Below, one piece after another: positions 16,930-22,125 of a DNA stretch of 64,000 nt. The translations under genes and the position numbers were made by a program. Where the stretch lies: positions 1-64,000 of the forward strand of contig JAKAUQ010000019.1 in NCBI GenBank assembly GCA_021827705.1, read 5' to 3'. The stretch is from Actinomycetes bacterium. Its GTDB lineage: Bacteria; Actinomycetota; Acidimicrobiia; Acidimicrobiales; RAAP-2. Under the pieces are notes generated by a model that was not told where the DNA came from, ran no database searches, and saw nothing but the letters and a program-made list of their open reading frames with translations. Each line of letters begins with the position of its first letter. Position 1 is the first letter of the stretch.

Positions 16930-17247
16930 CTACCGACCGTGGCGTGAACCGCTAACCCGGTACCGCCCCCGCCCCACTGCCTCCAGCACCGGATCACCCT
17001 CCCGTCTGCGGTGCGCCATCCGCCAGAGTGCCCGCCCAATCGCCCACCGACGGCGCTCGTCGCCTGAAGGGTTGAGCCAGGCCACGACGTCGCGCTGGGT
17101 GAGGATCCCATCGGCGCCGACGAGCTCACCGAGCACTGACAGGATCTCGTCGCGCACCGTCCAACGCTGCGGACCGGGGCGAACACCGATCTGGAACGCT
17201 TCGAGGCGAACCAGCCACGGTTTCGCCTGGGGTGACGGCACCTCCAC
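16930..17247 (-). CDS. Island repeat protein, copy 1 (putative winged-helix protein)
   Basis: This copy encodes about 105 residues from a GTG (17247) lying inside the attachment-like core. The N-terminal part reads VEVPSPQAKPWLVRLEAFQI, followed by GVRPGPQRWTVRDEILSVL. The second half (DGILTQRDVVAWLNPS, ERRRWAIGRALWRM, VGRGRYRV) has the helix-helix-helix-strand pattern of a winged helix. The frame is also open upstream to 17334, but that part is unique to cassette B sequence and has no clear ribosome site. Its role is unknown; a recombination accessory factor or a TA regulator are both possible. Confidence 0.65.
   Translation of the reverse strand: MEVPSPQAKPWLVRLEAFQIGVRPGPQRWTVRDEILSVLGELVGADGILTQRDVVAWLNPSGDERRRWAIGRALWRMAHRRREGDPVLEAVGRGRYRVSGSRHGR
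17132..17247 (+). repeat. Core-proximal conserved block, repeat copy 1
   Basis: These 116 bases, ending in the core, differ from copy 2 at only three positions (counted by eye), all within a short stretch around 17196-17199. The remainder of the same ORF is only about half identical at protein level. This contrast suggests the DNA itself is under selection here. Two more bases (to 17249) complete the 12-base match to ssrA. Confidence 0.75.
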
Positions 17248-17249
17248 CA
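17238..17249 (+). other. Attachment-like core 1 (end of cassette A)
   Basis: GCACCTCCACCA is identical to the last 12 bases of ssrA. Homology between repeat copies ends at this element. Confidence 0.5.
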
Positions 17250-17347
17250 CCTTTTGAACCTGTGCGAAGCCGACGGTCCTGGTCGTCGGATCGCCGGAGA
17301 CACTACGCCTGCTTCGGCGTCGCACCGAAGCCAAGCGCTATGACCGC

Positions 17348-17824
17348 CTAGATGTTCGTCTCAGGATCTCGGTAGTCAAAGACAGGAACAGTGAGCCCGT
17401 GCCGTCCCAAGGTTGTCCAGTGTCGGTCTCCTGTTAGGACCGGGCGCTCTCTCTCCGTCGCATAACCAAGGCAGATCAGGTCACCAAGCGAGAGCGTCTT
17501 GGCGGGACCATTGCCCGAGCGCTCCTGGGCGGCCGTGCTCTTGGCGTCGATGTTCTTCAACTCGACAAACCGCCGCACTGTGGGTAGACCAACGTCAACG
17601 ACGGTCAGACCCGTAGTCACCAACGCGTTCTCGATGACGGACTGCTTGACGGTGGAAGTCCGGCCGAGCTTGTACAGCACCTCGCCGAAGTTGACCGAGG
17701 TCACTTCAGCCCTCTTCAAAACGGGAACAAACCTCTCTACATCCTTCGATCGCCGTATGACGTCGATCAGGAACGAAGCGTCGAGCACCACCAACCCGGC
17801 AGGAATCTTCCGTCGCGTGGCCAC
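17348..17824 (-). CDS. PIN-domain toxin (VapC family), cassette B
   Basis: The 158-residue protein has the acidic PIN quartet: Asp15 (VLDASFLID), Glu48 (FGEVLYKL), Asp115 (LSLGDLICLG) and Asp133 (LTGDRHW). VapC toxins of this type are Mg-dependent RNases that cleave tRNA or rRNA when not held by the antitoxin. It follows the AbrB-type antitoxin gene by three bases. Length is slightly above the usual 130-145. Confidence 0.9.
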   Translation of the reverse strand: MATRRKIPAGLVVLDASFLIDVIRRSKDVERFVPVLKRAEVTSVNFGEVLYKLGRTSTVKQSVIENALVTTGLTVVDVGLPTVRRFVELKNIDAKSTAAQERSGNGPAKTLSLGDLICLGYATERERPVLTGDRHWTTLGRHGLTVPVFDYRDPETNI

Positions 17825-17827
17825 TGG

Positions 17828-18118
17828 CTATCGGAGGCTGGTATCGAGACGACGCTCCTCGATGAGTTCCATGGCCAGATCCGCGGTGTCGTGGTTCCGC
17901 TCCATCTCCGCCGCCACCGACGTCTGGAGATCCCGTAGCAGCGCCAGTGGATCTTCAAGGACGACGCGCCCCGGTCCGTCAACGCGGGCGATCAGCTCGA
18001 CCTCCCCGTCGCCAATCTCAGCCTCTTCGAGCAGGGCCGCCGGTAGCGTAGGTCGTCTCCGACTGTCGAGACGCACTCGGTAAGAGGCAACATGGTTGGA
18101 GATGGGGAGACCACTCAT
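17828..18118 (-). CDS. AbrB/SpoVT-type antitoxin (VapB-like), cassette B
   Basis: This 96-residue protein has an N-terminal swapped-hairpin AbrB pattern (SYRVRLDSRRRPTLPAALLEEA, then GDGEVELIARVDGPGRVVLEDP). A C-terminal helical segment (LLRDLQTSVAAEMERN) would cover the toxin. The start is ATG 18118, three bases after TACAGTGGGA, rather than the upstream in-frame start. The same box precedes the cassette D antitoxin. It is encoded upstream of its PIN partner and probably represses the operon. Confidence 0.85.
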   Translation of the reverse strand: MSGLPISNHVASYRVRLDSRRRPTLPAALLEEAEIGDGEVELIARVDGPGRVVLEDPLALLRDLQTSVAAEMERNHDTADLAMELIEERRLDTSLR

Positions 18119-18121
18119 GAC

Positions 18122-18131
18122 TCCCACTGTA
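18122..18131 (-). promoter_or_regulatory. TACAGTGGGA box before the cassette B antitoxin
   Basis: TACAGTGGGA sits three bases before ATG 18118. TACAGT fits a TAnnnT -10 element and GGGA could be a short ribosome site, or the whole box may be an AbrB operator. The identical box at the same spacing precedes the cassette D antitoxin. Confidence 0.5.
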
Positions 18132-18157
18132 CTAGAAAGCGTGGGTGGCGCACACAT

Positions 18158-18493
18158 CTACCCACGAGAACCCGCCGCTCCCACCGCATTTCTGCCGTGA
18201 GCCGCTTGGAAGCGCCCGATTCCTAGCGCAACCAGCGGCAACGACATTCCACTGGCCCCCGCCATGCGCCACACCGCCTTCTCCACCGCCCACTGCCGCC
18301 TCTGATCCTTGTCTGGGTTCAGGCGAGCTACCAGATCCGCCAATCTGAACTCACCACGCTCATCCACCAGCTCCGGAAGCACTGACAGGATCTCGTCGCG
18401 CACCGTCCAACGCTGCGGACCGGGGCGAACACCGATCTGGAAGGACTCGAGGCGAACCAGCCACGGTTTCGCCTGGGGTGACGGCACCTCCAC
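18158..18493 (-). CDS. Island repeat protein, copy 2 (putative winged-helix protein)
   Basis: This copy encodes 111 residues from GTG 18493, which is the last base triplet of the core. It reads MEVPSPQAKPWLVRLESFQI, then GVRPGPQRWTVRDEILSVL, then FRLADLVARLNPD and QRRQWAVEKAVWRM, and a strand-like LVALGIGRFQ. This is the cleanest copy. It lies 39 bases upstream of the cassette B antitoxin on the same strand, so it could be co-transcribed with antitoxin and toxin. Any ribosome site (AGGATAAATATGA) lies across the core in cassette C sequence. I know no named family for it. Confidence 0.7.
   Translation of the reverse strand: MEVPSPQAKPWLVRLESFQIGVRPGPQRWTVRDEILSVLPELVDERGEFRLADLVARLNPDKDQRRQWAVEKAVWRMAGASGMSLPLVALGIGRFQAAHGRNAVGAAGSRG
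18378..18493 (+). repeat. Core-proximal conserved block, repeat copy 2
   Basis: Same length as copy 1 and 113 of 116 bases identical to it by eye. It ends with GCACCTCCAC (18484-18493), after which the sequence is unique to cassette C. Confidence 0.75.
18484..18493 (+). other. Attachment-like core 2 (end of cassette B)
   Basis: GCACCTCCAC, preceded by CGCCTGGGGTGACG, marks the last base shared with the other copies. Confidence 0.5.
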
Positions 18494-18521
18494 TCATATT
18501 TATCCTGATAGGAGGGTATTG

Positions 18522-19127
18522 CTACTCTTCTGTCGAGGGATCTGGCATCTCCGTTGTCACCGCGCCAAGCACCCCACGGACGTCGATGACTGCATCGTCT
18601 ACCCACTTGTCCAATGGGACTCGAGCGGTACGTGCTGTCACTGGCCGACCTCGCGTCCACCAACAAAATTCTTGGCCGCTACCGTCCCGGCTCCGTGCTG
18701 ACCGCGCCTCGACACCATCGAGTTCCTGGTCGTACCCTGCTTGGGCTACCGGCCAACACTTCTCGTGAGACACAACGTCTCCGTTCGCGTCAAACGGATA
18801 CGTCGTCAGGAACCCTGCCAACTGAACGCCTTCGTCGCTCACGACGTCGACTCCCGTCATGCCCCTGGGGAGGATGACGCCGATCAACTCGTATGCGTCA
18901 CCACGTAGATCGGACACCGAGTAGAACCAGCCGTCCGCCAGCTCTTCTACTTGCATCCGCGCCGTTGGAAGATCGCGCGACACGTACAGTGCGTCCCAGC
19001 TATCCGGTGGATTCCAGCGACCGCCCGTCACTCTGGCGTAACTCGTGTCGAGGGGGTCTGACCACGATGCCTGGCATACCCGAAGCCACAGGTGCTCTTT
19101 AGGAGCGACCGCCCGTGTCAGCAGCAT
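18522..19127 (-). CDS. RES-domain toxin, cassette C
   Basis: This 201-residue protein has the RES-fold pattern: LWLRVCQASW with the conserved Arg, GGRWNPP (35-41), ALYVSRDLPTARMQVEE (46-62) with the conserved Glu, and later a serine-containing region. RES toxins deplete NAD+ or ADP-ribosylate targets and pair with Xre antitoxins, as here. ATG 19127 overlaps the antitoxin stop (TGATG); a TTG one codon earlier is also possible. The length is typical. Confidence 0.85.
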   Translation of the reverse strand: MLLTRAVAPKEHLWLRVCQASWSDPLDTSYARVTGGRWNPPDSWDALYVSRDLPTARMQVEELADGWFYSVSDLRGDAYELIGVILPRGMTGVDVVSDEGVQLAGFLTTYPFDANGDVVSHEKCWPVAQAGYDQELDGVEARSARSRDGSGQEFCWWTRGRPVTARTARVPLDKWVDDAVIDVRGVLGAVTTEMPDPSTEE

Positions 19128-19588
19128 CAAGGCTGCACGCGACGAAGGTCAAACGCTCGAGATACCGCGTCGCGGAGTTCTCCGAACTCACCCGATTCGA
19201 GGAGGTCGACCAGCGACTTCCCGTCAAGGTTCTTAGCGGGTCGTCGCACGACGTCGGCGATCTTCTCGGTCTTGATATGCGCCAGTAGTTCCGACGTCGT
19301 CTCGTCGAGCAGGCCCACGTCCCCGACTCGATCAGCCGGTACTCCGTTCTTTAGCCACTTGGCGTAAGCCTGCCGAGTTACCCCGAAGGCGTTGGCCACC
19401 TCGGTACGGCTCAGCTTCCACAGACGCTCGAGTCTCCTAAGTGGCTGTGATCGCATACCCTCCTCTAGGCCTTCGGCGATGACCGCGGCTCGCTCTAGGG
19501 AGTCGGCCAATAAGGCCGCCACGAATGCGGCAGGCTGCTCGCGCGCCGCTTCCACGGCCTGCTCGACGGTGCTGGATGCCTTTCCCAT
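19127..19588 (-). CDS. Xre-type antitoxin partner of the RES toxin
   Basis: This 153-residue protein has a helix-turn-helix at about 57-82 (LWKLSRTEVANAFGVTRQAY). Its C-terminal half ends SLVDLLESGEFGELRDAV, the DUF2384-like toxin-binding arrangement seen in RES antitoxins. ATG 19588 is preceded by GAGGAGGTCTC. Upstream is GGTTGACAAATGG, which contains a -35-like TTGACA, and TACAGT. It is translationally coupled to the toxin. Confidence 0.85.
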   Translation of the reverse strand: MGKASSTVEQAVEAAREQPAAFVAALLADSLERAAVIAEGLEEGMRSQPLRRLERLWKLSRTEVANAFGVTRQAYAKWLKNGVPADRVGDVGLLDETTSELLAHIKTEKIADVVRRPAKNLDGKSLVDLLESGEFGELRDAVSRAFDLRRVQP

Positions 19589-19625
19589 GAGACCTCCTCT
19601 CTCATGACTGTACCGCAACCATTTG

Positions 19626-19937
19626 TCAACCTCGACTTCGGCGAACCGCTTGGTTGAAGGGAAGCCGGTAGCGCCCCGCACCCAAGCGGACTAGGGACGT
19701 CACCTCCATTCGCTGGATGGCCTTCTCCACCGCCCACCGCCGGCGCAAGTCATTGTCCGAATTCAGGCGGGCTACCAGGTCCCGTAACCTGAACACGCCA
19801 CGCCCATCCACCAGTTCCGGCAGCATCGCCAGGATCTCGTCGCGCACCGTTACACGCTGCGGACCAGGGCGAACACCGATCTGGAAGGACGCGAGGCGAA
19901 CCAGCCACGGTTTCGCCTGGGGTGACTGCACCTCCAC
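19626..19937 (-). CDS. Island repeat protein, copy 3 (putative winged-helix protein)
   Basis: From the core GTG (19937) this copy gives 103 residues: VEVQSPQAKPWLVRLASFQI, GVRPGPQRVTVRDEILAML, FRLRDLVARLNSD, LRRRWAVEKAIQRM and VRLGAGRYRL. An upstream in-frame ATG (19964) with GGAG about 10 bases before it would add nine residues (MNYLINGTF) encoded in cassette D DNA, so translation may start across the junction. It lies 37 bases upstream of the Xre antitoxin on the same strand. Confidence 0.7.
   Translation of the reverse strand: MEVQSPQAKPWLVRLASFQIGVRPGPQRVTVRDEILAMLPELVDGRGVFRLRDLVARLNSDNDLRRRWAVEKAIQRMEVTSLVRLGAGRYRLPFNQAVRRSRG
19822..19937 (+). repeat. Core-proximal conserved block, repeat copy 3
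   Basis: The same 116-base block, with about nine differences from copy 2 by eye, ending in GCACCTCCAC (19928-19937). Confidence 0.7.
19928..19937 (+). other. Attachment-like core 3 (end of cassette C)
   Basis: GCACCTCCAC; sequence to the right (AAAAGTGCC) is not shared with copies 1 and 2. Confidence 0.5.
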
Positions 19938-20049
19938 AAAAGTGCCATTTATCAGGTAGTTCATCTCTCAAACTCCTAAACCGCCGGTTCCTGTCGGCAC
20001 CGCTGGATAAAGTTGGTGCCACCTATGTGCGCAGGTGGCACCGAGCAGA

Positions 20050-20059
20050 TACAGTGGGA
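20050..20059 (+). promoter_or_regulatory. TACAGTGGGA box before the cassette D antitoxin
   Basis: TACAGTGGGA lies three bases before GTG 20063, exactly as in cassette B. It may act as -10 element, short ribosome site or antitoxin operator. Confidence 0.5.
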
Positions 20060-20062
20060 ACT

Positions 20063-20416
20063 GTGAGCACCTCCTACGAATCAGTCAAGACATACACGCT
20101 CGCAGTCAAGGACAAGGGACGCACCGTCCTGCCAATCGAGCTTCGTCACGCCTGCGGTGTTGAGTCAGGAGACACGCTGTCGGCACACCAGATCGCCGAT
20201 GGCGTCTTTGTTATTGAGACGAGGGCTGCCATCCTTCAGCGACTTCAGTCTGGAGCGAAGGCCGTTGGGGTGGACCGCGGCGGTGTTGAAGACCTCGCCG
20301 CCTGGCGCTCGGCCTCAGAAGAGTACCGCCTTGAGCGCCTCACGGCGCCCACTGAAGTGGACGAGGACATACTTGCCCAGCGCCGCACCGCCCTGCTTGA
20401 AACGATTGGTGAATAG
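20063..20416 (+). CDS. AbrB-type antitoxin (VapB-like), cassette D
   Basis: This 117-residue protein begins with the AbrB pattern KTYTLAVKDKGRTVLPIELR, then GVESGDTLSAHQIADGVFVI. A long helical tail (LERLTAPTEVDEDILAQRRT) probably wraps the toxin. GTG 20063 is favoured over upstream in-frame starts because of the TACAGTGGGA box. This operon is on the plus strand, opposite to the other three cassettes. The stop is followed immediately by the toxin start. Confidence 0.88.
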   Translation: MSTSYESVKTYTLAVKDKGRTVLPIELRHACGVESGDTLSAHQIADGVFVIETRAAILQRLQSGAKAVGVDRGGVEDLAAWRSASEEYRLERLTAPTEVDEDILAQRRTALLETIGE

Positions 20417-20857
20417 GTGGCTCCCAAGGCCACCGTTTTGGACGCCTCAGCCCTTGTTGCTCTGATCAGAGGAGAGTCTGGGTGGGAGACAGTGGAGCAA
20501 GTCGCCCGTACCGGTGCCTCGCATGTCACCGCGACGGGATTGGCCGAGACCCTGATCGTCTTGAGGCGAAAAGGCTATGGAGCAAGCTCCGAGGAGATAG
20601 TCCGAGACATACACGCGCTGGGCATCGCTGTCGAACCGATGACAGAGGAGGACGCCGCAGAGATGGCGTTCTTGAGCGGAGAGGTCGAGAAGCTGCGCGC
20701 ACGCAACGCCCGCGGAGCCAATCAGATTGGAATGCTGAGTCTTGGTGATTCTGCGTGTCTCGCGGTTGCGAAACGGCTGGGAGCCATTGCGGTCGTGTCG
20801 GATGGCACCTGGGAACTACTTGGCCCCGTCGGCATTACGATCATGCCCTTTCGCTAG
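20417..20857 (+). CDS. PIN-domain toxin (VapC family), cassette D
   Basis: The 146-residue protein carries Asp9 (VLDASALVAL), Glu44 (GLAETLIVL), Asp111 (LSLGDSACLAVA) and Asp129 (VVSDGTW), the PIN active-site set. It is expected to be an RNase neutralised by the AbrB partner. GTG 20417 abuts the antitoxin TAG with zero spacing. It converges on repeat copy 4 with a 4-base overlap. It is not closely similar to the cassette B toxin, so the two units are not simple duplicates. Confidence 0.9.
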   Translation: MAPKATVLDASALVALIRGESGWETVEQVARTGASHVTATGLAETLIVLRRKGYGASSEEIVRDIHALGIAVEPMTEEDAAEMAFLSGEVEKLRARNARGANQIGMLSLGDSACLAVAKRLGAIAVVSDGTWELLGPVGITIMPFR

Positions 20858-21064
20858 ACCCCGAACTGACTCCGCGCCCAGATCCGAAGTCGAAACAGAC
20901 CGGGCGACGCTCGATCTACCAATGCTGGGTGGCCCGGACGATCCATCGCCAGCCGTGTCAGCGCCTTCTCGACTGCCCATTGCCGCCGCACCTGCTTGTC
21001 CGGATTGAGTCGCATCATCAGGTCCCGTTCCGTGAACTCGCCGTGCTGATCCACAATCACCGGC

Positions 21065-21179
21065 AGCACCGCCAGGATCTCGTCGCGCACCGTCCAGCGC
21101 TGCGGACCAGGACGAACACTGATCTGATACACGTCAAAGCGTCCAGCCACGGTTTCGCCTGGGGTGATTGCACCTCCAC
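21065..21179 (+). repeat. Core-proximal block, repeat copy 4 (diverged)
   Basis: The block is one base shorter than in copies 1-3 and visibly more diverged in the middle. GGTTTCGCCTGGGGTGA and the terminal GCACCTCCAC remain intact. Confidence 0.65.
21170..21179 (+). other. Attachment-like core 4 (right edge of island)
   Basis: GCACCTCCAC; after it the sequence returns to host-like DNA and the secreted-protein gene at 21339. No second ssrA fragment longer than this core is seen. Confidence 0.5.
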
Positions 21180-21338
21180 AAACCCTTTGGCACTCAGGCG
21201 CTACGGATGGTGCGCGAAAAAGCGGCCCGTACAAACTCGGGTTCCCCGTGGCGCGGACCCGGGTTACGCGCCAGCGGCATCGAGCGACGATGAGGGAGAG
21301 TCAACTCGCGAGGGACAGATCGTCGGCGGGAGGTTGGT

Positions 21339-21890
21339 GTGCGCGTTCATTTCTGGATGCGAATTGTTCCTTTCTCACTTCTGATGGCCGGCTCGGCCGG
21401 GATGCCCTTGCCCTCTGCGATCGCCGCATCCGCCGCGCCATCAGCATTCCAGTGCTCACCGTCGGCGATCCGCCCCACCGCCGTCACCGACGACGCCAGC
21501 CAGGCCTGGGGTCCGTTCACGCTCTTTCTGGGCACGGTGCGCTTCACGAATCGGGGCGCGACGTGCGTCTGGCCTGTCGGTCGCGTCACTACCCGTACGG
21601 CGGTGGGCTACCCCGGACACCACTCACCCGTGGGGGCGAGCTCCTCCGGATTCCTCTCTCGCCCCGTGACGCTGCCGCGCGACACCTCCGCGTCCGTCCA
21701 AGTCCGGGTTGACGGCATCCGCCCCCGGGGCTGGAACTCGGGCCTCCCGTGTGGTCCACGACAGAGCGCCGTGGGCCTGCTGGTGACCAGTCCCCCATGG
21801 CTCCACGCCACATTCGTCGCGTTCGCACATGCTCGGGACTACTGCGGCCTCCGCGTGTTCACCTCCACGGGGACGCTCCAGCGGGATTAG
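21339..21890 (+). CDS. Secreted DUF4232-like protein
   Basis: The 183-residue exported protein starts at GTG 21339 (GGGAGG five bases upstream). Residues 1-31 form a signal peptide (MRIVPFSLLMAGSAG region, ending AIAASAA). The rest resembles the DUF4232 beta-sandwich: a cysteine shortly after the signal (FQCSPSAI), FLGTVRFTNRGATCVWP, AVGYPGHHSP, and paired later cysteines (GLPCGP, DYCGL). Function is unknown. It is the first gene right of the island and may be the original downstream neighbour of ssrA. Confidence 0.6.
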   Translation: MRVHFWMRIVPFSLLMAGSAGMPLPSAIAASAAPSAFQCSPSAIRPTAVTDDASQAWGPFTLFLGTVRFTNRGATCVWPVGRVTTRTAVGYPGHHSPVGASSSGFLSRPVTLPRDTSASVQVRVDGIRPRGWNSGLPCGPRQSAVGLLVTSPPWLHATFVAFAHARDYCGLRVFTSTGTLQRD

Positions 21891-22125
21891 AAGCCACCAG
21901 TGCGTCTTGGGGCGTGTCGGTGACGCTCGAAAACTGAACGGCGTCGACACGGGCGCACTCGCCGCACGCGCAGCACCTCAGCCACGGCGCTTGGCCACGA
22001 CACCGTGCCCCCTCCAGCTCGACTCGCGATCCCGCCGCCACCCGGTCCCGATGCGAAGCCGCAACGAGGGCTCACTAGTGTGGCCACATCAGCGAACGGG
22101 GATGTGGTCGACCGAGGAGGACGGG

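Larger units (their letters stand above)
15307..21179 (+). mobile_element. Putative ssrA-anchored array of four toxin-antitoxin cassettes
   Basis: Four units follow ssrA head to tail: A 15307-17249, B to 18493, C to 19937, D to 21179. Each has one cargo module and, at its right end, a copy of a conserved repeat that stops exactly at GCACCTCCAC. Cargo is an HTH gene with an unknown partner (A), AbrB/PIN (B), Xre/RES (C) and AbrB/PIN on the opposite strand (D). Beyond each core the sequences are unrelated, as expected if each unit inserted at the same site. No integrase or transposase is present, so any mobility would need an enzyme in trans. GC content is visibly lower than in the flanks. Confidence 0.6.
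20854..21179 (-). pseudogene. Island repeat protein, copy 4 (frameshifted)
   Basis: From the core GTG (21179) the distance to the conserved stop is 326 bases, not a multiple of three, whereas copies 1-3 give 318, 336 and 312. A single-base deletion lies just after the PQAKPWL region. Downstream the conserved protein continues in frame (RPGPQRWTVRDEILAVL, FTERDLMMRLNPD, RRQWAVEKALTRL). The N-terminus of the open frame is therefore replaced by out-of-frame residues (ITPGETVAGRFDVY). It is the most diverged copy and the furthest from ssrA. Confidence 0.7.

Noticed and set aside
18493-18508. Alternative reading frame through the repeats (GGAVTPGETVAG)
   Set aside because: It starts at an ATG only in copy 2 and the conserved protein body lies in the other frame; copy 4 reads this frame only because of its deletion.
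15307-21179. Classical integron with attC sites
   Set aside because: No IntI gene, and the repeats do not show the paired R/L boxes of attC that I can see; only the array logic is similar.
15307-21179. CRISPR array
   Set aside because: Repeats are over 100 bases, spaced by more than 1 kb of genes, and no cas gene is present.
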